A DNA stretch of 64,000 bases, from the NCBI GenBank assembly GCA_963822115.1, contig CAWGGM010000011.1:248001-312000 (forward strand), read 5' to 3'. A model generated the notes under the pieces. The model saw nothing but the letters and a program-made list of their open reading frames with translations, had not been told where the DNA came from and made no database searches. Both the position numbers and the translations under genes were made by a program. Source of the DNA: CAWDXG01 sp963822115 (GTDB lineage: Bacteria > Myxococcota_A > Polyangia > Polyangiales > Polyangiaceae). Position 1 is the stretch's first letter; each line of letters starts with the position of its first letter. Below, piece after piece: positions 16,522 through 24,778 of the stretch.

Positions 16522-17358
16522 GTGAGCTCGCCCTACCTGCGCGCGCTGGCCTGCTCGAAGTGTGGTGCACCGCTTCGCGTGGAACCGGACCAACGCATCG
16601 TCAACTGCAGCTATTGCGGGACCAGCCACGCGTTCATTCCGCCGCCGCCCGCAGCCCCGCCGGACGTGAGCTTTCAACCCGGTGAGCGGGTTGCCGTCGA
16701 GTGGGGCGGGGTCTGGTGGCCGGCGCGGGTCGTGAAGGCTGCCGGCCCCGACCGCTGGCTTGTCAACTATGCCGACTGGGACACGGCGTGGGACGAGGAA
16801 GTGGACCGATCGCGGATCCGGCACCGGTCGGCTGCGGACGCACGCACAGGGAGCCCTATGCGGACGCTCCTGGCGATCGCGCTCGGCGGGTTGGTGCTGG
16901 TGGGGGCGGCGGGCGTCCTTGTGCTGGTGCAGCACCGCGCAGCGACGGCGGCAACAGTGGCAACAGCGGCTCCGGACTACACGGTGGGCGCGACGTATCA
17001 ACAGGGCGAAGCCGTCAAGGTCTACTGGAAGTCGACCTGGTACGACGGTCACATCCTCTCGGTGGAAGGCAACGGCAAGTACGAGATCTCCTACGACGGC
17101 TGGAGCAGCAGCTGGGACGAGACGGTCACGGGCCGGCGACTGAAGAAGAAGCCCGGGGAATCCACCGCCACGCGCGCCGCGGACACTCCGAAGGGCTCCT
17201 ATCACCAGGGCCAGGCCGTGCTGATCGAATGGAAGCGCCGCTGGTGGCCGGGGCGCATCAAGGCGGTGGCCGGCACGGACCGCTACTTGATCCACTACGA
17301 CGGCTACTCCGCGTCCTGGGACGAAACGGTCGGCCCCTCCCGCTTGAAGCCGCGTTGA
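16522..17358 (+). CDS. zinc-ribbon membrane protein with three Tudor-like domains
   Basis: 278 aa from a GTG. The N-terminal zinc ribbon uses Cys11/14/29/32. Three similar domains of about 50-55 residues lie at about 50-100, 150-205 and 222-275, each with G-E/Q-x-V-x-V/I-x-W, a W-W/W-Y pair, then Y-D-x-W/Y-S-x-x-W-D-E-x-V. That is the Tudor-knot/chromo-barrel-like fold, with aromatic residues placed as in ligand cages. A membrane segment (LLAIALGGLVLVGAAGVLVLV, about 113-133) separates domain 1 plus ribbon (cytosolic if the ribbon is inside) from domains 2 and 3. Ligand unknown. Confidence 0.75.
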   Translation: MSSPYLRALACSKCGAPLRVEPDQRIVNCSYCGTSHAFIPPPPAAPPDVSFQPGERVAVEWGGVWWPARVVKAAGPDRWLVNYADWDTAWDEEVDRSRIRHRSAADARTGSPMRTLLAIALGGLVLVGAAGVLVLVQHRAATAATVATAAPDYTVGATYQQGEAVKVYWKSTWYDGHILSVEGNGKYEISYDGWSSSWDETVTGRRLKKKPGESTATRAADTPKGSYHQGQAVLIEWKRRWWPGRIKAVAGTDRYLIHYDGYSASWDETVGPSRLKPR

Positions 17359-17404
17359 GTGCCGGGCCGGGACGCGAGCGCGCGGCGCGTGGCGACGGCA
17401 GTCG

Positions 17405-18757
17405 CTACTGGATCTTGTACAGGTGCACGGCCCAGGGGGAAAAGTCGTCCTGGAATGCTGCGCCGGTGATCGGGATCTGCCGGTTTTCGCCGATCACTTC
17501 CGCCTGCGCGCCCGCGGGGATGTTGGTCAGCCCCGAGAACGTCGCGTGCGTCGCGGTGCCGCGCATGTCGACGGCGAAGATGTACGTCGCTCCGCCCTGC
17601 CGCTTCAGCAACATGTCCACCGGCACGCCCTGGGCCGAGGAAGCGACGCTGCCGCCGTTGATGATGGGCGGCGTGTTGAGGACGGGAGCCAGGTCGTGGA
17701 TCTGCTGGTTGATGGCGGCGACGGCGGCCTTCATCGTGGCGTCGTCGAGCAGCGCGTGCTCGTCGAAGGTCGGCTTGAACTCGTGCACGAAGTAGCCGAT
17801 GCCCATCGAGCCGTGCACGATCGACATCCACACTTCCGCCTTGACCTCGGTCGGCGTGGGCTTGCCCGAGGGATCATCGATGCCGGTGCACTCGATCCAG
17901 TTCCACACGGGCTTCTTCCCCCCTGACCAGGTCATGAGGTTGTCGACGCCCTTGGCGACGAGCCACAGCTTGCCCTGCACGTTGGGGTCGGTGGAGTTCG
18001 AGGGGTAGATGTCGAACGAGATGACGTCCGAGCCCTTGATGTAGTCGGGGTAGTCGCCGGGGTGCGTCTTGCTGCAGGCGCTACCCCAGCCGACATAGGG
18101 GTCGTTGGCGACGCCCTGGCCCAGGTTCAGGAACACCGGCCGCGTCGGGTCGTTGGTTCTCATCTGCTGGTACAGGCCCTGGATCGTCGACGCGGGCACG
18201 CACGGGCCGTAGCCACCGCCGCTCGCGGGCTGCGCATTGTCCGGCTCGTCCTGCTGCGTCCACTCGACGATCGTCGGGTCGGAGAGATTGGCTAGCCCCA
18301 CCGCGTTCTGGTCGCACGCAACGGGCATGTTCGCTGCTGCCAGGTTCGACAGCATCGTGTCGGTCGGACCCTTGTACAGGCCGACGTAGGTGTTGATGCC
18401 GATCGCCTCGTAGGCCTTCGCGCTGCTTGGGCTCTGCAGCCACACCGTGATGGGGAAGAACGACGGATCCGACGGCGGCCCGTGACTGAACTTCTTGTAG
18501 TACGCCGCGCCGCCTGCCCACGGACCGTACTGATCACCGTTATTGCCCGCCGAGCCCGCGGCGCCGCCCGCCCCCGCGGCTGCGCCGCTGCCCGCCGTCC
18601 CCGCCGAGCCACTCGCGCCGCCACCTCCGACCGTACCGCCCGCGCCGCCGGTCGCACCGGCATCGCCCGTCTGGGCGCCGTTCGAGGAGCTCGAACAGCC
18701 TGCCGCGCCGAGCGCCGCGGAGCACAGCATGGCCGCACAAAGAATCGCTGCTCTCAT
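17405..18757 (-). CDS. lipoprotein with TIM-barrel glycoside-hydrolase-like domain
   Basis: 450 aa. Lipobox AAGC (Cys21), then a Gly/Ala/Ser linker to about residue 72. The remainder reads like a clan-A type TIM barrel: an early strand FPITVWLQSP, GINTYVGLY, then IVEWTQQDEPDN with the acidic pair often catalytic in such folds, VISFDIYPSN, KPVWNWIECTG near the second acid position, and a C-terminal beta domain (YIFAVDMRGT). It is probably a surface polysaccharide-active enzyme or a binding protein derived from one. I cannot assign a GH family or substrate. Confidence 0.65.
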   Translation of the reverse strand: MRAAILCAAMLCSAALGAAGCSSSSNGAQTGDAGATGGAGGTVGGGGASGSAGTAGSGAAAGAGGAAGSAGNNGDQYGPWAGGAAYYKKFSHGPPSDPSFFPITVWLQSPSSAKAYEAIGINTYVGLYKGPTDTMLSNLAAANMPVACDQNAVGLANLSDPTIVEWTQQDEPDNAQPASGGGYGPCVPASTIQGLYQQMRTNDPTRPVFLNLGQGVANDPYVGWGSACSKTHPGDYPDYIKGSDVISFDIYPSNSTDPNVQGKLWLVAKGVDNLMTWSGGKKPVWNWIECTGIDDPSGKPTPTEVKAEVWMSIVHGSMGIGYFVHEFKPTFDEHALLDDATMKAAVAAINQQIHDLAPVLNTPPIINGGSVASSAQGVPVDMLLKRQGGATYIFAVDMRGTATHATFSGLTNIPAGAQAEVIGENRQIPITGAAFQDDFSPWAVHLYKIQ

Positions 18758-18826
18758 ATGGAAGATACTACCAGACGCGCGGGCGGCGCGACGTTGAACC
18801 CGAGGCTTTGGCTCTCTGCGGGGCGA

Positions 18827-19702
18827 TCAGCGCTGCTCGGCGAGCAGGCGTAGTACGTTGTCGCCGAATATGCCGTCGATGTTGCCGGCCCGGCAGGGCA
18901 ACCGCTCCACCCAGCCCTTGATCTCCGTGTAGTCGTAGCTGCTGTCGGGCTCGTGGAACCCGTACGGCGCATCGGTGCCGTACAGCACGCGCTCGGGGCC
19001 GACCGCGGCCACCGCCTTGCGCACGAGCCGCTCGGACAGGTAAGGGCTCGACACATCGATGTGCAGGTTCTTGTTGGCTGCCACCTGTTTCCACATTCGC
19101 GCGAAGTGCGGCATGCCGGCGTGGGCGAAGATCAGCTTGAGGCGCGGGCATCGCTCGGTGAAAAGCTGCCAGGTGCCGTGCTCGGCGAAGCCGAGATGAA
19201 TCAGGATCGGCAGCTCGAGCTCCTCGCAGCGCCTGGCGATGGGCAGCGCTTCTCTCAAGTGATAGCGGTGCCAGTGCGGGTGCAGCTTGACGCCCACGAA
19301 GCCGGGCACCTGCCGCCAGCGCTCCAGCTCTTCAAGCTGGTCGTCGGCTAACCTCGGATTGAGGAAAATCCAGCCCAGGAAGCGTTCGGGGTGGGCGGTC
19401 AGCATTCCGGCTACGGACGCGTTGTCGGGGCGCGGGTAGATCTCGTAGACCCTGCCCTTGAGCTTCAGGTGCCCCTCCTTGGTGTAGAAGGAGTCGTTGA
19501 GCTTGCGCGCCACGGGGTGGCAGGGCGAATTCATCAGCGCACGAGCAAGCGCCAACACGGCGGTCGGGCTCTCCGGTAGCGGATCGTTCATCGTCGGGAT
19601 CAGCACCACCCGATCGACGCCGGCGGCGTCCATCTTCCGGATCAGCTGGTCCGGCTCCAGCATGCGGGGCTCGAAGTGTGCGTGCGCATCGATAACCGGC
19701 AT
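18827..19702 (-). CDS. amidohydrolase (ACMSD-like, amidohydrolase_2)
   Basis: 291 aa, cytosolic, no signal. Metal ligands follow the amidohydrolase_2 pattern: MPVIDAHAHF at the N-terminus (H-x-H), GVKLHPHWH near 145, PILIHLGF, IFAHAGMPHF near 202, and LYGTDAPYGF near 250 giving the catalytic Asp. The family hydrolyses or decarboxylates aromatic and cyclic compounds; the substrate here is unknown. The gene is divergent from the Cys-rich lipoprotein at 19797, and no pathway partner is adjacent. Confidence 0.85.
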   Translation of the reverse strand: MPVIDAHAHFEPRMLEPDQLIRKMDAAGVDRVVLIPTMNDPLPESPTAVLALARALMNSPCHPVARKLNDSFYTKEGHLKLKGRVYEIYPRPDNASVAGMLTAHPERFLGWIFLNPRLADDQLEELERWRQVPGFVGVKLHPHWHRYHLREALPIARRCEELELPILIHLGFAEHGTWQLFTERCPRLKLIFAHAGMPHFARMWKQVAANKNLHIDVSSPYLSERLVRKAVAAVGPERVLYGTDAPYGFHEPDSSYDYTEIKGWVERLPCRAGNIDGIFGDNVLRLLAEQR

Positions 19703-19796
19703 GCCCCGAGCATAACCACGCCGGCGCGGGGCGGGCGATCCGACCTGCGCGCCTCATTGTGCAGCCGCGCCGCGGACGCGATAATGAGAAACCGTG

Positions 19797-20261
19797 ATGA
19801 AGGCGCTCTCCGTCGGTCTCGCCAGCCTGTTCGCCGTGGGCTGCCTCGTGAGCTGCCGCAAACCGTGCAATCCCTCGCACGATCGATCGCGCTGCGACGG
19901 CAACACGATGGTCACGTGCCCCAAGCCCGGCGTCGATCAGATGTTTGGTGCCAACCAATGGGTTCGCGTGCCGTGCAAGGCGCCGAGCGTTTGCGTCGAC
20001 AACGCAGGCGACGTGTTCTGCGCGGTCTCGAAGCATCCGAGCGCCGCCTGTTCCGACGGCGAAGGGCTAGCGTGCGACGGCAAGGATCTCGTCGTCTGCC
20101 ACGCGGGCTTCGAGACCTTCCGCGGACCCTGCCTCTCCTGCACCCGGGGCGACGCAGGCGCGCCCGTCTGCCGAGGTGGCGCGGACTCCCCATGCAAGAC
20201 GAACGCCGATTGCGCCGCGCCCATGTGGATATGCAAAGCGGGCAAGTGCGCGCGCCGATAG
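19797..20261 (+). CDS. Cys-rich small lipoprotein
   Basis: 154 aa from ATG 19797 (a GTG one codon earlier is also possible). Signal with lipobox LVSC (Cys20). About 18 Cys in the mature part form repeated small modules (CNPSHDRSRCDG, CPKPG, CSDGEGLACDG, CLSCTRG, CKTNADCAA, CKAGKC). The last module resembles Cys-rich ends of other lipoproteins here (compare CKTNQDC in the 11676-12413 product). Probably a surface protein; function unknown. It ends 15 bases from the convergent haem-motif lipoprotein gene. Confidence 0.7.
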   Translation: MKALSVGLASLFAVGCLVSCRKPCNPSHDRSRCDGNTMVTCPKPGVDQMFGANQWVRVPCKAPSVCVDNAGDVFCAVSKHPSAACSDGEGLACDGKDLVVCHAGFETFRGPCLSCTRGDAGAPVCRGGADSPCKTNADCAAPMWICKAGKCARR

Positions 20262-20276
20262 GCATGCGTCCGCTGT

Positions 20277-21137
20277 CTACGGCAACAGGATCCGCCCCGG
20301 CGCGCCGTTCGAGCCGGTCCAGCTGTGGCAGCTGTTGCAGTTTCCGCTGGGCGGGCTGGAGAGCATGGCGCGCTCGACGCCCTGGGCATTGCGGACGCGG
20401 ACGTGGAACGGCTGCGCGATGCTCTGGTAGGTGAAGAAGTTGCCGGTCGGTCCCACGGGAAGCGTCAGCTCGGGGCCGGTCGCGGGCGTGATGATTACGA
20501 CCGCGCTGTTCGCACCGAGCGTGCCGCCGATGCAGTCGTCCGGTTCGTGCGCGGTCCGGTACACGGTGCCGGCGATGCCGAAGCGACCGGCCTCGCCCGA
20601 GGCATGACACGCGTTGCACGGGACGCCCGGGTGCATCCTGCCGCTGCCGTCGTCGTCGCCCGTCGACGCCCATCTCCTACCGCTCGAGCAGGTGAGCGGG
20701 AGCGAGCTGCAGGAGCCCTTCTGCATGCCGCCCTGCACCCACGCGATGAACGACGCAATCTCCTTTTGCGAAAGCGGCGCGCCGGTCGCCGGCGGCATGG
20801 GAGTGGTCGGGTCCTGTACCCGCATCGCCGCCATCTCGCCCATCGTGATGGTGGGGTCGCTGTGCGACGGTCCCAGCAGATCCGCATACGATGCGATCTG
20901 GATTCCGGTGAGCCCGGAGTGACAGGTCACGCAACGCGTGGCGATCAGCGTTGCGATGTCGCATGGCAACCCGGCAGTGTTCACGGCGCTGCTGACGGGA
21001 ACGTGTCCCATGCCCTCCGCTTCGGCGCCCTCGCCGTCGCCCACCCCGAGCGAGCAGCCGCTCGACCAGGTGCAGAGCACGGCCAGCAGCGAAACCGCGA
21101 GGAAAACCCGCACAATCGCGGGCAAACGCCAAGTCAT
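20277..21137 (-). CDS. lipoprotein with three c-type haem-binding motifs
   Basis: 286 aa. The start at ATG 21137 is supported by the purine-rich GGGGGAGA just upstream and the following hydrophobic signal with lipobox SSGC (Cys28). Three CxxCH motifs occur: CVTCH (69-73), CNACH (174-178) and CNSCH (267-271). A block between the first two, TTPMPPATGAPLSQKEIASF, matches the distal Met loop and C-terminal helix of cytochrome c-like domains (M-P-P then I-x-x-I/F-x-x-W). It may be an envelope multihaem electron-transfer protein, at least one domain of which looks like a true cytochrome c. Confidence 0.75.
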   Translation of the reverse strand: MTWRLPAIVRVFLAVSLLAVLCTWSSGCSLGVGDGEGAEAEGMGHVPVSSAVNTAGLPCDIATLIATRCVTCHSGLTGIQIASYADLLGPSHSDPTITMGEMAAMRVQDPTTPMPPATGAPLSQKEIASFIAWVQGGMQKGSCSSLPLTCSSGRRWASTGDDDGSGRMHPGVPCNACHASGEAGRFGIAGTVYRTAHEPDDCIGGTLGANSAVVIITPATGPELTLPVGPTGNFFTYQSIAQPFHVRVRNAQGVERAMLSSPPSGNCNSCHSWTGSNGAPGRILLP

Positions 21138-21226
21138 GCCATCTCCCCCGAGCCAGGGAACGTGTCCATCCAACACCTACTTCGCCGTTGGGCCCGCCTC
21201 CCTTCAAAAGCGGGTACTCTCGAAGC

Positions 21227-22381
21227 ATGTTCACGCGAAACTTGCTTGGGGCATTGGGGGTGCTGCTGTTCGGAGTGACCGCGGCGTGCGGAAACAGCGG
21301 CAGCGGTGGTAACGCCGCGACGGGCGGAAGCGGCGGCACGGCTGGAAGCGGCGGCAGCGCAACAGGGGGCAGCGGCGGCAGCGCGACCGGCGGCAGCGGC
21401 GGCAGCGCAACAGGGGGCAGTGCGGGCACGGGCGGGAGCGGTGGCAGCAGTGGCAGCAGCGGAACGGCCGGCAGCGGTGGTAGCGCCGGCAGCGGTTCGA
21501 CGGACATACCCGGCGGCGGCACGGTGCTGTTCGAGGAACACTTCGACGACACCCAGTTCAAGAACCGCGGCTGGTACGACGGGAGCGGAAGCGTGACGAC
21601 CAGCGAGCACGCACCGGGTAGCACGAGCGCGTTCGAGTGCGCGTTCGCGACGGGCGCGCAGCACTGCACCGGCGGTACGCCCGCGCGTCACAAGATCACG
21701 GCGACGCCCACCGTGTACCTGTCCTTCTGGATCAAGTTCAGCACCAACTGGGTGGGCTCGGGCAAGGCGTACCACCCGCACATGTTCCACTTCATCAACG
21801 ATCTCGAGAGCGACTACGTGGGGCCGTCGTTCACCCACCTGACGACGTACACCGAGATCGTGGCGAACAAGGCGCAGCTATCCTTGCAGGACAGCGAGAA
21901 CGTCGATCTGAATTGCATCCTGAAGAACGACAACACGTTCGTCGGCTGCAACGGCGATTTCAAGTCGTACAAGTTCACCGAGAATCGGTCTATCTGCTCC
22001 TGCAACGGGGTCCAGGGCGACGTGCAGGGTCACGATTGCTACTCCAACGGCGACGGGACGTGGTCGAGCGACCGCAGCTGGTGGAGCAGCAACGCCTTTG
22101 TCGACGCGCAGGGCCCGAACTACAAGAGCGATTGGCACCACGTGGAGGTCTACTTCGCCATGAACTCGATCCAGGGCGGCGTGGCCGTCCCCGACGGGAA
22201 GATCCGCTGGGTCCAGGACGGCAAGACGCTCATCTCGCACGACAAGATCCTGATGCGCAGCGGCGCGCACCCGTCCATGAAGTTCAACCAGTTCGCCATG
22301 CTGCCCTACATCGGCGACGGCTCGCCGATCGCGCAGACCTTCTGGGTCGACGACATGGTCGTCGCGACCGCCCGGCCCTGA
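21227..22381 (+). CDS. Gly/Ser-linker lipoprotein with jelly-roll lectin/lyase-like domain
   Basis: 384 aa from ATG 21227. Lipobox TAAC (Cys near 21), then a linker of about 70 residues made of repeated GGSGGSAT units. The C-terminal 290 residues are beta-rich: VLFEEHFDD at the start (typical of polysaccharide-binding or lyase jelly rolls), VYLSFWIKFSTNW, YHPHMFHFIND, DWHHVEVYFAMNS, and WVDDMVVATARP at the end. It resembles concanavalin-like polysaccharide lyases or lectins. I cannot identify catalytic residues. Likely a surface carbohydrate-acting protein. Confidence 0.7.
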   Translation: MFTRNLLGALGVLLFGVTAACGNSGSGGNAATGGSGGTAGSGGSATGGSGGSATGGSGGSATGGSAGTGGSGGSSGSSGTAGSGGSAGSGSTDIPGGGTVLFEEHFDDTQFKNRGWYDGSGSVTTSEHAPGSTSAFECAFATGAQHCTGGTPARHKITATPTVYLSFWIKFSTNWVGSGKAYHPHMFHFINDLESDYVGPSFTHLTTYTEIVANKAQLSLQDSENVDLNCILKNDNTFVGCNGDFKSYKFTENRSICSCNGVQGDVQGHDCYSNGDGTWSSDRSWWSSNAFVDAQGPNYKSDWHHVEVYFAMNSIQGGVAVPDGKIRWVQDGKTLISHDKILMRSGAHPSMKFNQFAMLPYIGDGSPIAQTFWVDDMVVATARP

Positions 22382-22543
22382 ATTCGATGTCTTCCCCCGC
22401 ACGCGACAAGACACGCTGCGGCCAGACAGGAGACCCGGTCCACTCTCGGCAGTCCCTCACTACGCGAGACTTCGAACCCATGGAACACCTCCCCCAAAGA
22501 GTCGCTCGCGATTTCGAGCCTGCCGCCCGGGGGCGTCGCCGCC

Positions 22544-24613
22544 GTGGTGCGACTGCTGGGTGAAGGCGCGACGGTGCCGTTCATTGCGCGCTACCGCAAG
22601 GAGGCGACGGGCGCCCTGGACGAAGTCCAGATCCGCGCAGTGGCCGAGCGCGCGCGCATCCTCGGGGAGCTGGACGCGCGCCGCGCCACGATCCTCGGCA
22701 CCATCGAAGAGCAGGGGGCGTTGACGGACGAGCTCCGGCGCCGTATCGAAGCGTGCGCCACGCGGGCGGAGCTTGAAGATCTGTACGCGCCGTACCGACC
22801 GAAGCGGCGCACCAAGGCGTCCGTCGCGCTGGAGCGCGGTCTGGGCCGTCTGGCGGAGCGCATCCTGGCGCAGTCCGATGGCGGTCGCCCCGAAGACGAA
22901 GCGCGCGCCTTCGTGGACCCGTCGAAGGAAGTGCACGGCATCGAAGACGCTCTGTCCGGCGCGCGGGACATCGTGGTGGAGGCCGTCGCGGATAACGCCG
23001 ACTGCCGCGCGCACGTGCGCGAGACGCTCTCCAAGCGGGGTGTGCTCGAGACCCGTGCCGTCAAGTCGAAGACGAAGGAGCGTACCAAGTTCGAGGACTA
23101 CTACGAGTTCTCCGAGCCTCTCGCCAGGGTGCCCTCGCACCGCTATCTCGCCATCCGCCGCGGCGAGACCGAGGGCGTGCTGCGCGTGAAGGTCGCCGTG
23201 GACGACGATCGCTGCCTGGCGCGGCTGGAGCAGATCATGCGCCTGAAGCCGCGCTCGCCCTGGGCGCGGCAGCTCGAGCAGGCGATAGAGGAATCGTACA
23301 AGAAGCGCCTGCACCCTGCGCTCGAAAAGGAGACCCGCGGCGACGTAGCCGAGCGCGCCGAGCGCGCCGCCATCGACGTGTTCGCGGAGAACCTCGGGCA
23401 GCTGCTCATGGTCGCCCCCTTCGGCGCGCGTCCCGTCGTCGCCGTCGATCCCGGCATCCGTACCGGGTGCAAGTGTGCGGCCCTCGGCCCCGACGGCGCG
23501 TTCAAGACCCACACCACGGTGTACCCCCTCGGCTCGAACGCCAACCGCGAGCGCGCCGAACAGGACTTCGTCGCCTTCGTGAAGCGCCACGGCGCCGACG
23601 CCATCGCCGTGGGCAACGGCACCGGTGGCCGCGACACCGAGCGCTTCGCCCGGAAAGCCCTGGGCGGCTCCACCATGGTCGTGAGCGTGAACGAGTCCGG
23701 CGCCAGCGTGTACAGCGCATCCGACGTGGCACGCGAGGAGATGCCGGATCTGGATCTGACCGTCCGCGGCGCGGTGTCCATCGGCCGGCGCCTTCAGGAT
23801 CCGCTGGCAGAGCTGGTCAAGATCGATCCGAAGTCCATCGGAGTGGGCCAGTACCAGCACGACGTGGACGCCGGCCTTCTGGAGCAGAAGCTCCGCGAGG
23901 TTGTGGAGAGCGCGGTGAACCGTGTGGGGGTGGAGCTATCCACGGCCAGTGCGTCGCTCCTGTCGTACGTGGCCGGAGTCGGCCCCAAGCTGGCGAAGGC
24001 CATCGTCGACGAGCGGGGACGCCGTGGGGGCTTTTCGCGCCGGACCGACATCCTGAAAGCAAAAGGACTGGGACCGAAGGCCTTCGAGCAATGCGCCGGC
24101 TTCCTGCGCATCCGCGACGGGAAGAATCCGCTCGATGCATCGGCGGTGCATCCGGAGCGCTACGCCCTGGTGGAGCAGATGGCGAAGGATCTCGGCGTGC
24201 CGCTCTCGAGCCTGGTGGGCAACGCCGAAGCCGCGAAGAAGATCGACATCCGGAAGTACGCGAGCGGCGACGTGGGCGAGCCCACGCTGCGCGACATCGT
24301 CGCCGAGCTGTCGAAGCCGGGGCGCGATCCGCGCGACACGTTCGAGGCACCCCAATTCCGCGACGACGTGAACGAGGTCGAAGATCTACAGCCGGGCATG
24401 GTGCTGGAGGGCGTGGTCACCAACGTGACGGCCTTTGGCGCCTTCGTGGACGTGGGCGTGCACCAGGATGGGCTGGTGCATATCAGCCAGCTCGCGGATC
24501 GCTTCGTGAAGACGCCCAGTGACGTGATCAAGGCGGGCGAGCGCGTGAAGGTGCGCGTGCTGTCCGTGGATCTGGAGCGCAAGCGCATCGCCCTCAGCCG
24601 CAAGGGCGTTTGA
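22544..24613 (+). CDS. tex: Tex-family RNA-binding/transcription accessory protein
   Basis: 689 aa. Tex blocks in order: GATVPFIARYRKEATG at the start, a helical N-terminal region, a YqgF/RNaseH-like domain (VVAVDPGIRTGCKCAALG, AIAVGNGTGGRDTE), a helix-hairpin-helix (YVAGVGPKLAKAIV; LGPKAFEQCAGFLRI) and a C-terminal S1 domain (VTNVTAFGAFVDVGV, DGLVHISQL). The family binds nucleic acid and affects transcription. The first 15-20 residues usual in Tex are missing from this frame. They appear in another frame from ATG 22480 (MEHLPQRVARD) and in this frame upstream (ISSLPPGGVAAVVRLL), so a single-base shift near 22510 is suspected. The GTG at 22544 is only the first start in the intact frame. Confidence 0.88.
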   Translation: MVRLLGEGATVPFIARYRKEATGALDEVQIRAVAERARILGELDARRATILGTIEEQGALTDELRRRIEACATRAELEDLYAPYRPKRRTKASVALERGLGRLAERILAQSDGGRPEDEARAFVDPSKEVHGIEDALSGARDIVVEAVADNADCRAHVRETLSKRGVLETRAVKSKTKERTKFEDYYEFSEPLARVPSHRYLAIRRGETEGVLRVKVAVDDDRCLARLEQIMRLKPRSPWARQLEQAIEESYKKRLHPALEKETRGDVAERAERAAIDVFAENLGQLLMVAPFGARPVVAVDPGIRTGCKCAALGPDGAFKTHTTVYPLGSNANRERAEQDFVAFVKRHGADAIAVGNGTGGRDTERFARKALGGSTMVVSVNESGASVYSASDVAREEMPDLDLTVRGAVSIGRRLQDPLAELVKIDPKSIGVGQYQHDVDAGLLEQKLREVVESAVNRVGVELSTASASLLSYVAGVGPKLAKAIVDERGRRGGFSRRTDILKAKGLGPKAFEQCAGFLRIRDGKNPLDASAVHPERYALVEQMAKDLGVPLSSLVGNAEAAKKIDIRKYASGDVGEPTLRDIVAELSKPGRDPRDTFEAPQFRDDVNEVEDLQPGMVLEGVVTNVTAFGAFVDVGVHQDGLVHISQLADRFVKTPSDVIKAGERVKVRVLSVDLERKRIALSRKGV

Positions 24614-24726
24614 CGGCTCGTCGGTCCGGCGCGAAAACCGCCCAGCGCTTCCAGAAAGAACTTCCAGCCGCAGTCGTACTCGTCGGATGCGTGTTTTCCG
24701 TACATTGGCGTGAAATCTCGAAATCC

Positions 24727-24778
24727 GTCCCGACGTGAGCCGCTTTCGAGCGATGACGCCACAACGGTCCATCATGAT
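24727..24778 (+). repeat. interspersed ~50-bp repeat, copy 2
   Basis: CCCGACGTGAGCCGCTTTC through GGTCCATCATGATG matches the copy at 12508-12556. Here the element runs into the likely start codon (ATG 24774) of the beta-propeller lipoprotein gene, so it includes the leader of that gene. The rest of the gap after tex (24614-24726) holds no gene I trust. Confidence 0.6.

Noticed and set aside
24614..24762. A natural-looking minus-strand peptide (YGKHASDEYDCGWKFFLEALGG)
   Set aside because: It is short, continues into the antisense of tex and has no start; it may be a remnant of another gene but cannot be supported.
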